DNA of 37,109 bases from an uncultured Alphaproteobacteria bacterium. GTDB taxonomy: Bacteria > Pseudomonadota > Alphaproteobacteria > CAKMZR01. Location: assembly GCA_929200455.1 (NCBI GenBank), contig CAKMZR010000001.1:1-37109 (forward strand). Reading direction: 5' to 3'. The stretch's first letter is position 1; each line of letters starts with the position of its first letter. Position numbers and translations under genes: made by a program. Shown one piece after another: positions 8,853 to 16,332 of the stretch. The notes beneath the pieces were generated by a model. It searched no databases, was not told the DNA's origin, and saw only the letters and a list, made by a program, of their open reading frames with translations.

Positions 8853-9394
8853 AAAAAAAGAACAAATACAATGAACCCCACACCCACATCTTTCACGCTT
8901 GGCGTTATGATATAGTTTTGGATAAGTGGACCCGACCTGCAACCTTGAAAGACTACCAGAGGTTGACTTGGTTTCCTTACGAGTTTCTGCGTTTAGTGTA
9001 CATCTTGAGGGTGTGTATGTATCCGAGGTGTACGCTTTTTGAACTTTTTAGGATGTGGGTGAAGGGCGATTTACCGTCTTTGATGAGAAAAATACATACG
9101 ATTCTTCTTTATGCAAGACCCGAAAAAGGTGACGGGATTGCGGCGGCGAATACAACCGTGACGGATATGGAGGTGCTGAGTAAGATTGAACAACAAAAAG
9201 CAATCAAGGCGTTTCTGGTGTTAATTCAGGCGGGGATGAGTGTATGTGATATTGTGAATTTGACGGCTTATCAGGCACACGTTTTGCAATCAGGGATTGG
9301 TATTGAGGAGATGAAGAAGAGTGGTAATTTTGATCCAAAACAACTAACCCAGATGGACGACCCGCTTAATCGTACACCAAAAAGTGGAGGTTGA
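8849..9394 (+). CDS. Candidate tail assembly chaperone
   Basis: A 181-aa protein immediately upstream of the tape-measure gene, where tailed phages encode the tape-measure chaperones (gpG/gpGT type). It is helical and aromatic in its first half (DYQRLTWFPYEFLRLVYIL), with a central variable region and a second helix (KIEQQKAIKAFLVLIQAGM). In many phages a programmed frameshift makes two forms. Here a single open frame covers the whole space and I found no convincing slippery site. Start ATG overlaps the preceding stop. The assignment rests mainly on position. Confidence 0.45.
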   Translation: MKKKNKYNEPHTHIFHAWRYDIVLDKWTRPATLKDYQRLTWFPYEFLRLVYILRVCMYPRCTLFELFRMWVKGDLPSLMRKIHTILLYARPEKGDGIAAANTTVTDMEVLSKIEQQKAIKAFLVLIQAGMSVCDIVNLTAYQAHVLQSGIGIEEMKKSGNFDPKQLTQMDDPLNRTPKSGG

Positions 9395-9395
9395 T

Positions 9396-11384
9396 ATGGT
9401 CGGCAGGACAGAAAAAAGAAAAACAGAGATAATAACGGACGGTGATTCGCGGGGTTATCAGAGGTCTACAAAGGCGGCGGGCAAGGCGAATGACTTTTTG
9501 GTAAGTAGTTTGAAGAAAGTCACAAACATTGCAACTGCGGTGTTTGTGGGGTTGTCGGCGGCGGTGGGGGTGGCAATAAAGGCGTTTGATGAACAGATAA
9601 GGGCAGAGAGAAAGTTAAGAAACGCGTTGCAGAATTCAGGGCGTGAGGTTGAGAAGAACACAGCTTACCTTAAAGAGCAGGCGGCGGCGTTGCAAAGGGT
9701 GACGGATATTGGTGATGAGACCACACTTGCATTGCAATCACTGATTGCACCCGTCAAGTCTTTGACGGTTCAGGGGATACAGAGGGCGACAAAGGCGGCG
9801 ATTGATATGGCGACGGCTTTGGACAAGGGGCTGACTCGGACAACGCGGCTTTTGGCACAGGCTTTGGAGGCTCCGATCGCGGGGCTTACGACTTTGCGGA
9901 CGAACGGAATCGAGTTCACGGAGGAGCAGAAAGACCTCATTAAGCAACTGGTGAACACCAATCGCACATTTGAGGCACAAAGCATCATCCTCAAAAAAAT
10001 AGAGGATAGGTATGGTCGTGTGAGTGAGAAGCTGGCAAAAACACCACTTGCAGTTGTACAACGTGTGAAGAATGAGTTTGGTGATATTTTGGAGATAGTG
10101 GGTGATGTAGCGTCGGAGGCTTTGGTGCCTTTCCTCTTAAGGTTGAAAGATATGCTACAATCTTGGAAAGAGAATGAGGGGGCGATAAGAAGGGTGACTG
10201 AAATCACGCTTGACCTTATTAAGTTTTTAGGTGTTTTCCTTACCTTGGCACTGGGGGCAAGGGGTATTGTTGCGGTGACGGCGGCGGTTAACCTATTAGC
10301 GGTTGCATTTAGGACGGGCAGAGTAGCGGCGTCGGCGTTTTGGGGCAGTGCAACGCTGGGGGCGTCGCTTTTGATAACGGAGTTTGACACGATAAATGGT
10401 GCGATTGAACACTTGATTTCTCGCTTTAAAGTTGCAACAAAAGAGAGCAAGGGTGTTGTTGACCCTCGCGGCGGCGGGCGGTTGACGCCAGAAGAACAGC
10501 TTGCGGCGTTTAGAGGTTCACAACAACCAGAAGTTGAAGAGGAGGAGGCGGGGGCGGCGTCGGGATCGGGCGGGGTGCAACCTGTGAATAGAGAAACACC
10601 ACAACCATCGGGCGAGTTGCAAATTGACGGGAGTGCGGGGCTGTCCGATCCGAACAGCACGGCGGCGTTCCGTGCGGCAAACGAATCCAAAACAGAGGCT
10701 GAAGTCGAATATAGGGAAAAACTGAAGGAAATCAGGCAAGAGGCTGATGATGCGGAGAGGGAGAGGCGAGAAAAAGAAGAAGAAGAGGTGAAGGAACACA
10801 ATGCAACGCTTTTTCAACGTGCGGTTGATTTTGGCAAAAGGCTTGCAGACCTGAGACAGAAGCGTATCGAGGAGGAGAAGAGGGCTGAAGAGGCTTTGCG
10901 TGATTTCAAAATCAAGGCGGCGTCCGACGCGGCGACGGGTGCGGCACGTGTATTCCGATCTGCATTACTACATCAGGTTGCAACTTTGATAAAGGCGGTG
11001 CCTGCGTTGTTTGTGGCACAGGGGGCGGCAACAGGTGGAATATTCGGCTTGTTTGCTACTTTGGCAAAGGTGGCGGCGGTTGTCGAGCCTTTGCGGACAA
11101 TACATGATATTCTCTCGTCGGAATCGCCAAAGTTTCATGAGGGCGGGACGGTAAGGGCGGCAAAAACGGGAGGTGAGGTCACGGCAACACTTCAGGACGG
11201 CGAGACGGTGTTTTCGAGGGGAGACACGCACAAGTTGATTAATAGGTTGTCGGATAAGCTTGAGAGGGGCGGCGGCGGTGGGGTGTTGCGGGTGCTAATA
11301 GGGGTTGAGGATGAGGAGGGAATGGTAAGGTATCTTAGAGGTAAATTGGCAGAAGACACAGAGGAAAAGGATTTGATCACATGA
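9396..11384 (+). CDS. Tail tape measure protein
   Basis: About 662 aa, the longest protein of the tail block. It is helical and Ala-rich with charged heptads, has hydrophobic stretches near residues 40-55 (AVFVGLSAAVGVAI) and 280-315 (LGVFLTLALGARGIVAVTAA), and carries a glutamate/arginine coiled coil near 440-500. These are typical of tape measures, which set tail length and guide DNA ejection. At the usual 0.15 nm per residue it suggests a tail of about 100 nm. GGAGG sits 5 bases before ATG 9396, so the GTG at 9384 is less likely. A Gly-run (RGGGGGVL) lies near the C-terminus. Confidence 0.9.
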   Translation: MVGRTEKRKTEIITDGDSRGYQRSTKAAGKANDFLVSSLKKVTNIATAVFVGLSAAVGVAIKAFDEQIRAERKLRNALQNSGREVEKNTAYLKEQAAALQRVTDIGDETTLALQSLIAPVKSLTVQGIQRATKAAIDMATALDKGLTRTTRLLAQALEAPIAGLTTLRTNGIEFTEEQKDLIKQLVNTNRTFEAQSIILKKIEDRYGRVSEKLAKTPLAVVQRVKNEFGDILEIVGDVASEALVPFLLRLKDMLQSWKENEGAIRRVTEITLDLIKFLGVFLTLALGARGIVAVTAAVNLLAVAFRTGRVAASAFWGSATLGASLLITEFDTINGAIEHLISRFKVATKESKGVVDPRGGGRLTPEEQLAAFRGSQQPEVEEEEAGAASGSGGVQPVNRETPQPSGELQIDGSAGLSDPNSTAAFRAANESKTEAEVEYREKLKEIRQEADDAERERREKEEEEVKEHNATLFQRAVDFGKRLADLRQKRIEEEKRAEEALRDFKIKAASDAATGAARVFRSALLHQVATLIKAVPALFVAQGAATGGIFGLFATLAKVAAVVEPLRTIHDILSSESPKFHEGGTVRAAKTGGEVTATLQDGETVFSRGDTHKLINRLSDKLERGGGGGVLRVLIGVEDEEGMVRYLRGKLAEDTEEKDLIT

Positions 11385-11836
11385 GTTATCATTTTGTGAG
11401 AAATGTATCGGGTGGGTTGTATAATTTGGACTACACCACACCACACCAACCAGTTGTGCAATTTCCGATAAAGCGTGGCAGTAAGCAAGATGGGGTGATG
11501 TACAACGGCTTACCTTATTACGTGAGAACACCACCGTATCATGAATTCAACTTGTCGTTGCAGGGTGCGAATGATTTGGATGTGACGGCGTTTACGACCA
11601 TGTTTTCATCTAATGCACCAATAACGTGCAATTTAGTTGGAGGCACGCACGCGGGCGGGTGGTCTCAGGGTGAGGCTGATTATGGTCTCGCGGCGGTGTT
11701 GCGTGGGACTTTTCAGGCGGTGCCTTTGGGGGATTTGATAGTGCAGAGCATGAACAACCCTTATGATCCGATTTTGGATGAGGGGGTGGAAAGTCGCGTG
11801 TGGGTTGTCACTGCAAACTTTGGGATAACGGTATGA
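11381..11836 (+). CDS. Distal tail protein candidate
   Basis: A 151-aa beta-rich protein whose ATG overlaps the tape-measure stop, with GAGGAAAAGG upstream. Genes directly after the tape measure normally encode distal tail and tip proteins. The sequence (LYNLDYTTPHQPVVQFPIKR, aromatic strands, no membrane segment) fits a virion protein, but I do not recognise the family. Its last four bases overlap the next gene, pointing to stoichiometric co-translation. Confidence 0.5.
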   Translation: MSYHFVRNVSGGLYNLDYTTPHQPVVQFPIKRGSKQDGVMYNGLPYYVRTPPYHEFNLSLQGANDLDVTAFTTMFSSNAPITCNLVGGTHAGGWSQGEADYGLAAVLRGTFQAVPLGDLIVQSMNNPYDPILDEGVESRVWVVTANFGITV

Positions 11837-13269
11837 GCGTACTAGACAACTTATCGTTGTACTTTGGCAAACTGGGTTCAAACAGTACCTTCAACCGTTT
11901 TGGCGATGATTTTGACGTGAAATACGTCGGAAATTCACATGATATAGACTGGGCAGACGTCTTAAGCTTGACCAACACCACACCTTGTCGGACTGGCAAA
12001 TACGATAGTTTCATATACAAAGCGGGTGAGTCGGCTTTGGAAAGGTGGGTTTTACGTGTGAAAAAGAGGGTGGTGGTTTTGGATTATTACGGGGCAAACT
12101 TTATTTTGAGCAAGGGAACGGGCAACGGTAGAACGGTTCTTATGTTTGGGCGGGCAAATGAGGTGATAGAGAAGAGGGATTATGATGAGATTGTGATAAA
12201 AAACGTTCTTTCTCATTACTGGAACCGACCACTTGATACAACTTGGGGTAGCAATGCGGAGTATAGAGATGGCTTTGCAAAGGGGGCGATGGGGTATCAA
12301 TTCCCTAATAGTGATTTTGACGGCGGCAACGAATCACTTGATATGCATCCTTCACCACAAACGATAGGCGGCTACCTGCAGTTGCAAAGCATGATAAACG
12401 GGAGGGGTTATTATGGCGTTGATTTACCAAATATCTCACATAGCAACACACTTACAACCGACGCGGGAAGAAGGGTAGAGGTGGACTATTTATCGGTGAA
12501 AGAGATTGAGAGTGCAAAGGTCTGTAATTCAATCTGGCTGAGGGGGATAGGCGATACGAGAATGGCGGTATTTGATCCTCAGAGCGTTTTGGAATACGGC
12601 GAAAAGAAGCTTGATATAGGCGGGGTGAGAGTGGAATCACTATCAGAAGTTGCAAAGATGTTCACGCGGCGGGCGGCAAGGCGTATTGAGGTGAGATCAC
12701 CAATTGACTTTTCCTTCCACTTTTACGGGAAAAACCAAGGTAATCTTGTGACAAGAAACTTTCAGAGGCAGATAGTTTCTGATTTGGATGCGGGGACTTT
12801 GGGTATGCAACTTAAGATGGTAAAGATTACGAATGGGAGTGAGGTGGTGGATAACGCGGGAGAACGATTGCCAGTCTGCTATTTAGTGGACTGGCAAGGT
12901 GGGGATGGGGTGTTGCATTTTAGAAATGCGGTGAGTGGGGTTTTTGCGAGAGATGAGAGAGGGTTGTGGAAAAAGCATGTTGGCTACGATGTGCAATTTC
13001 AATCAAATACACGTATAGATAGAGTGATGACGGTGCCACAGGTTCAGGCGGCTGAATGGTTTGCGTTTTTTGAGGGGGTTTTGGTGAACGGCGGTGTGGC
13101 AGGACTACCCTTGGTTGTGCAAGACCTCGCGAATCCTCCACTTGACTTTTACAAGGCTGAGTGGTATTTACAGAGTACAAGATACGATGTTTTTCATGAC
13201 GTCATGACGACGGTATGGGTGGACGGGGCGAATATGACGTCGTCGCAATTTTCAGAAAGGCAACTTTGA
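11833..13269 (+). CDS. Large distal tail / tip (hub) protein candidate
   Basis: A 478-aa protein with no membrane segments and no enzymatic motif that I can identify. Its ATG overlaps the preceding stop as ATGA. It is beta-rich with many aromatic residues (SLYFGKLGSNSTFNRF, FSFHFYGKNQGNLV), consistent with a hub or tip protein that links tape measure, tube and fibre. Stop and next start overlap as TGATG. Its place after the tape measure matches the hub genes of other siphoviruses, but I cannot assign a named family. Confidence 0.5.
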   Translation: MSVLDNLSLYFGKLGSNSTFNRFGDDFDVKYVGNSHDIDWADVLSLTNTTPCRTGKYDSFIYKAGESALERWVLRVKKRVVVLDYYGANFILSKGTGNGRTVLMFGRANEVIEKRDYDEIVIKNVLSHYWNRPLDTTWGSNAEYRDGFAKGAMGYQFPNSDFDGGNESLDMHPSPQTIGGYLQLQSMINGRGYYGVDLPNISHSNTLTTDAGRRVEVDYLSVKEIESAKVCNSIWLRGIGDTRMAVFDPQSVLEYGEKKLDIGGVRVESLSEVAKMFTRRAARRIEVRSPIDFSFHFYGKNQGNLVTRNFQRQIVSDLDAGTLGMQLKMVKITNGSEVVDNAGERLPVCYLVDWQGGDGVLHFRNAVSGVFARDERGLWKKHVGYDVQFQSNTRIDRVMTVPQVQAAEWFAFFEGVLVNGGVAGLPLVVQDLANPPLDFYKAEWYLQSTRYDVFHDVMTTVWVDGANMTSSQFSERQL

Positions 13270-14042
13270 TGGGCAATAATGCACTGAGAAAAGTAACACC
13301 GAATAGCGTTTTTCCTGCTGATGGAGCGGATCAGTATTTTACAGCTTTAAGTGGTGATTTGTATCCAAGAGATATAAGCGGCAACGTCGCAAGCGGAGCG
13401 GCTAACTTGGGTTCACCTACAATTCCTTGGGGAACGATGGCGGCGGGCGGGCTTGTTTTGGGCAGTCAGACGGTGAATGAGGAGAAGATAAGGCGTCTTG
13501 ATGACCTTCTCACGATACAATCTTTAGGTGTGTACCATGTGGACAAGATAAGCAATCCGACGAATAGAGTTTTATACACTGCACCTACATTTTCAAGTGC
13601 AAATACCAAGATGAAGGCGGTTGTGTTTTCATCATTTTATGTGAAACAAGGCGTTGTGGTGAGGAATGTGAAGAGAGCAAATGCAACCTTGAGTATACAT
13701 ATGGCGGGTTTGAAAATGGGGCAATATTCACTTCTGGATGACACACCGACGGTTGGCGGTGCTTCAGAATCTTCTGGCTTTTATCAAAAGATGGTGTGGC
13801 AGGAGGACTCGACAACGGGGAACACAAGCGAGGCGGCTTCAACTGGAGGTGGCATTGTGGACTTTTACACATCGGAGGGCTTTGGCTTCAACACGGCATC
13901 GGGGGCGACTGGGTTGGTCAACCTAGGGGCGAACTCAATATCGATGGCAAGGCTTTCATCAGGTCAGACAATTTCACTTGCGAACATTGCAAACGTGACT
14001 TCTGATTTTGAGTTTGCGGCGGCGATCCTTCTTACAACTTAA
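13269..14042 (+). CDS. Tail protein of unknown role (tube or tip)
   Basis: A 257-aa beta-rich, Gly/Ser/Thr/Ala-rich protein with repeated aliphatic strands (TIPWGTMAAGGLVLGSQTV, NRVLYTAPTFSSANTK, LVNLGANSISMARLSSGQ). AAAGGCAACTTG precedes the ATG. Composition and neighbours make it a virion protein. It could be the tail tube, since tube genes sometimes move in phage genomes, or a tip or receptor-binding domain. I have no motif that decides between these. Confidence 0.45.
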   Translation: MGNNALRKVTPNSVFPADGADQYFTALSGDLYPRDISGNVASGAANLGSPTIPWGTMAAGGLVLGSQTVNEEKIRRLDDLLTIQSLGVYHVDKISNPTNRVLYTAPTFSSANTKMKAVVFSSFYVKQGVVVRNVKRANATLSIHMAGLKMGQYSLLDDTPTVGGASESSGFYQKMVWQEDSTTGNTSEAASTGGGIVDFYTSEGFGFNTASGATGLVNLGANSISMARLSSGQTISLANIANVTSDFEFAAAILLTT

Positions 14043-14052
14043 AGGTGAAAGA

Positions 14053-14691
14053 ATGGACTCGGTCAAGATTAAAATCACTACCAAAAACATGTTTTCTCGG
14101 CGTGGTAAGTCTGAGTTGCTGGGGGCAAAACCTCAAACTTTTGCACAGCGTTTTCCGTCGACGTTTTTCACACCAAAACATCTTGACAGACTGAGGCGGC
14201 GGGCGGCTAGTCGGGGGCTGAGGAAGGCAAGGCGGGTGGCAGAAAAAGATATGAAAAAGCGTCTGAAACTTCCATCAAGAGTTGTAAAAAAAAGGGTGAA
14301 GGCGATCCGCTTGAAGGCGTCGGCAAGAGGCAACCCAGCGTTGTTTATAGGTGAGAACAGTGTGAAAATTGAGGATACAAAATTCACGCTTAAGATGAGT
14401 GTGGGCGGGCGGGGCAGATTGCGTGCAAAGAATCCGTTCACGGGGAAACTTGAGTATCCTGCGAGGGCGTTTATAAACCCCAAAAAACCAACGAACATTT
14501 TGAGAAGAGAGGGCGGGCAGAGGTATCCAGTTCGGACGGCTTACTGGTCTGAGGCTAGGAATGGGCTTTTTGGGAGTGAGACGGCAACACGCGAGGCGTT
14601 CATGAGAAATGCAACCAAAGCGGTAGCGGATGAGGTGTTCAGGGATTATATTTTACAACTAGACAAGGCAGATAGGAGAAAATTCGGATGA
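14053..14691 (+). CDS. Minor tail protein Z-like (tail completion)
   Basis: About 212 aa and very basic. The block from about residue 35 to 110 (helix with RLRRRAASRGLRKARRVAEK, then KKRLKLPSRVVKKRVKAI and a beta stretch ending ALFIGENSVKIED) follows the prophage minor tail protein Z pattern, in which Lys/Arg-rich helices are followed by a strand pair. gpZ helps join tails to heads. In lambda this gene precedes the tail terminator, whereas here it comes after the tail tip genes. ATG 14053 follows AAAGGTGAAAG. An upstream in-frame ATG at 14008 lacks a good ribosome site. Confidence 0.6.
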   Translation: MDSVKIKITTKNMFSRRGKSELLGAKPQTFAQRFPSTFFTPKHLDRLRRRAASRGLRKARRVAEKDMKKRLKLPSRVVKKRVKAIRLKASARGNPALFIGENSVKIEDTKFTLKMSVGGRGRLRAKNPFTGKLEYPARAFINPKKPTNILRREGGQRYPVRTAYWSEARNGLFGSETATREAFMRNATKAVADEVFRDYILQLDKADRRKFG

Positions 14692-15107
14692 TATATGAAT
14701 TCATGAACAACCCTTTGTGGGATACGTGGATAAGATTAATACACCTAGAGATTGAACTTGTGGCGAGTCAGGTGGGCGTTTTTTCCTATTTTATGAACCC
14801 TGCGAATAAGGGAAACGGCAACACTTCACATCCGATGAGGCGGGTTGGTGATAGGAAGGTGAAACCCGAAAAGCAAAGTTTCATCTCAAGGTTGATATTT
14901 GTAGAGATAACGAGTGTTTTGATGACGGTGATGATTTTCTCGGTGATGCGTTCACTTGGCAAGATTGATATAGACTTCATATCTCAATTTTCATACATGA
15001 ATGAGTTTATATTTTGCTTGGCTGTTCTGGCTTGCACGCTAGGGTTTAAAAAGGTCAAGGATTTAGGGGTTGATTTGTTTTCGCTTTGGAGAGGAGGTAG
15101 ACGATGA
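14688..15107 (+). CDS. Membrane protein of the lysis region, unknown family
   Basis: 139 aa with two clear membrane segments, around residues 70-88 (ISRLIFVEITSVLMTVMIFS) and 105-122 (NEFIFCLAVLACTLGF), followed by a positively charged tail (FSLWRGGRR). It overlaps the gpZ-like stop and is followed by a 29-residue membrane peptide and a holin, so a role in lysis (second holin, antiholin or pinholin partner) is likely but not proven. The N-terminal half is soluble and lacks a signal peptide. Confidence 0.6.
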   Translation: MIYEFMNNPLWDTWIRLIHLEIELVASQVGVFSYFMNPANKGNGNTSHPMRRVGDRKVKPEKQSFISRLIFVEITSVLMTVMIFSVMRSLGKIDIDFISQFSYMNEFIFCLAVLACTLGFKKVKDLGVDLFSLWRGGRR

Positions 15108-15193
15108 GTTTGAAGGAACATTTGTTTTATACACTATTCACAGCAACTGTGAGTTGTGCTTTTGGTCTGTTTTTAGTTGGTGTTTTGTACTAG
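15104..15193 (+). CDS. 29-residue single-membrane-segment peptide, probable lysis accessory
   Basis: Too short for a usual gene finder: ATG at 15104, TAG at 15191. It has an excellent ribosome site (GAGGAGGT at 15090-15097) and overlaps the preceding stop by four bases (ATGA). The peptide begins MSLKEHLF and then has about 20 hydrophobic residues (YTLFTATVSCAFGLFLVGVL), so it is one membrane helix with a short charged N-terminus. Position between a membrane protein and the holin suggests a holin partner or antiholin. No family recognised. The ribosome site and overlaps make it likely real. Confidence 0.6.
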   Translation: MSLKEHLFYTLFTATVSCAFGLFLVGVLY

Positions 15194-15203
15194 GAGAAGT
15201 TAG

Positions 15204-15599
15204 ATGTTGGGCGAGGTATTTGTAAGAGGGGTGATGACAGTTGTGGGTAAGTTTTTGGGCAATGGGAATGAGGCAGACGAGAGAAAAAAACAACTTGAAA
15301 GTGAATTAATCGCGTTGTTTGAAACTCAAATAAAGGGGCAGTTAAAGGTTAATGAAAAAGAGGCGGCACATCGTAGCGTTTTCGTGGCGGGGTGGCGACC
15401 ATTCATAGGCTGGGTTTGCGGCGTGTCGATAGCGTATACATACATTTTCAGACCAATCGCAACTGATGTTGCGGCGTTTTATGGGCGGCATCTCTTCTTG
15501 ACGGAGTTGGATAGCGGGGCTTTAATGGCGTTGGTGACGGGGATGCTGGGGCTTGGTGGCATGAGGACGTATGAAAAGTGGCGGGGGGTGAGTAAATAA
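15204..15599 (+). CDS. Holin, three-transmembrane GTA type
   Basis: 131 aa. A soluble charged N-terminal half with amphipathic helices (ERKKQLESELIALFETQIKG) leads into membrane segments: VAGWRPFIGWVCGVSIAYTYIF near 78-95 and TELDSGALMALVTGMLGLGG near 105-122. The WRPF-GW motif is typical of the small three-helix holin family known from gene transfer agents and alphaproteobacterial phages. It would make holes for the endolysin downstream. ATG 15204 follows AGGAGAAG. The stop is followed one base later by a promoter that drives the RNA element and tRNA. Confidence 0.8.
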   Translation: MLGEVFVRGVMTVVGKFLGNGNEADERKKQLESELIALFETQIKGQLKVNEKEAAHRSVFVAGWRPFIGWVCGVSIAYTYIFRPIATDVAAFYGRHLFLTELDSGALMALVTGMLGLGGMRTYEKWRGVSK

Positions 15600-15600
15600 G

Positions 15601-15629
15601 TTGACACGTACACCAAAAAGTGGTAGAAG
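15601..15629 (+). promoter_or_regulatory. Promoter for structured RNA and tRNA-Met
   Basis: TTGACA at 15601-15606, a 17-base spacer and TAGAAG at 15624-15629. The -35 is a consensus match, the -10 is weaker (4 of 6). Transcription would start near 15636, exactly at the left arm of a 13-bp hairpin. The spacer sequence (17 bases) also occurs at 9371-9387 ahead of the tape measure. Confidence 0.6.
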
Positions 15630-15633
15630 AGGT

Positions 15634-15705
15634 TTGTGGGGATCGTAAATTCCTATGCTTGTGACGGCAAATCCTCTCGGGGATTGCTTTAAACGATCCC
15701 CACAA
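15634..15705 (+). ncRNA. Structured RNA element with 13-bp closing stem
   Basis: Perfect 13-bp inverted repeat: 15634-15646 (TTGTGGGGATCGT) pairs with 15693-15705. Inside it is a second hairpin, GCAAATCC at about 15667-15674 with GGATTGC at 15681-15687, with one bulged A and a short loop. The right arm runs into ACCA, so 15635-15708 has the 74-base length, 7-bp acceptor-like stem and CCA end of a tRNA, but no D or anticodon arms can be folded and the T arm does not fit. It begins where the upstream promoter should start transcription and ends 5 bases before the tRNA. No T-run follows, so it is not a standard terminator. Confidence 0.5.
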
Positions 15706-15713
15706 CCATATGT

Positions 15714-15788
15714 TGCAGATTGGAGCAGTGGTAGCTCGTCAGGCTCATATCCTGAAGGTCATGGGTTCAAATCCCATATCTGCACCCA
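15714..15788 (+). tRNA. tRNA-Met (CAT), initiator-like
   Basis: A 75-base tRNA with encoded CCA. Acceptor TGCAGAT/ATCTGCA, D arm GAGC/GCTC with a 7-base loop, anticodon arm TCAGG-CTCATAT-CCTGA (anticodon CAT at 15746-15748), T arm ATGGG-TTCAAAT-CCCAT. Sequence around the D and anticodon arms (GGTAGCTCGTC, GGCTCATA, GAAGGTC) closely resembles bacterial initiator tRNA. The A11:U24 pair is the initiator type. The three G:C pairs at the bottom of the anticodon stem are only two here. The first pair is U1:A72 rather than the usual C1-A72 mismatch, and the discriminator base is C. An isoleucine (lysidine-modified CAT) tRNA is the alternative. Confidence 0.85.
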
Positions 15789-15812
15789 TTTTTTCTACGA
15801 AAGGTTGAGTTG

Positions 15813-16331
15813 ATGACTTATTTTGAAGAGGCTTTGGCGTTTGTGATGGAGAAAGAGGGGGGTAATAGGAAAAAAGGCGGGTTCACTGATGATAAGGATG
15901 ATGCGGGGGGCAAGACCAAATACGGCATATCAGAAAAGGCACACCCAGAAGTTGATATTAAAAAGCTTACTCGGAAACAGGCAGAAGATATATATTTGGA
16001 AAAGTATTGGCTGGGTAATAATTGTCACAAGATGCCTCATGCGGTGGGCTTCTTCCTCTTTGATACGTCAGTAAATCTTGGCAATGGTCAGGCGGGGGAG
16101 ATTTTGCAACGTGTGGTTGATGCGGATGTGGACGGGAAGATAGGCGACAAGACGATCGCGGCGGCACAAATGATCGAGGTGGAAACCGTCTTGAAAGAGT
16201 TTTACGAGATGCGGGTGAAGTTTTATGAAGATATAGCGGAGAAGAGAAACAACCATAAGTACCTCAACGGCTGGTTGAATAGGGCGTCGGATTGTTTTGA
16301 AGAGGCAGAAAAACTCGTTGAAGTAGAGTAA
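15813..16331 (+). CDS. Endolysin, GH108 N-acetylmuramidase
   Basis: 172 aa. It opens with FEEALAFVMEKEGGNRKKGG, in which EGG at residues 15-17 contains the catalytic Glu of the GH108 muramidase family, followed by the conserved DAGGKTKYGIS block (30-40). A C-terminal peptidoglycan-binding-3-type domain follows (DGKIGDKTIAAAQ at about 108-120, with helices to the end). It cuts the glycan backbone. No signal peptide, so it needs the holin. ATG 15813 has AAAGG upstream; a TTG one codon earlier is ignored. It starts 24 bases after the tRNA. Confidence 0.9.
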   Translation: MTYFEEALAFVMEKEGGNRKKGGFTDDKDDAGGKTKYGISEKAHPEVDIKKLTRKQAEDIYLEKYWLGNNCHKMPHAVGFFLFDTSVNLGNGQAGEILQRVVDADVDGKIGDKTIAAAQMIEVETVLKEFYEMRVKFYEDIAEKRNNHKYLNGWLNRASDCFEEAEKLVEVE

Positions 16332-16332
16332 G

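Noticed and set aside
9770..10801. A 343-codon frame on the - strand inside the tape measure
   Set aside because: It is an antisense shadow of a G-rich, stop-poor coding strand: Ser/Ala/Leu-rich with no ribosome site or neighbours on that strand.
15635..15708. A second tRNA next to tRNA-Met
   Set aside because: Only the acceptor-like stem and CCA fit. No D arm, anticodon arm or proper T arm can be made, so it is listed as a structured RNA instead.
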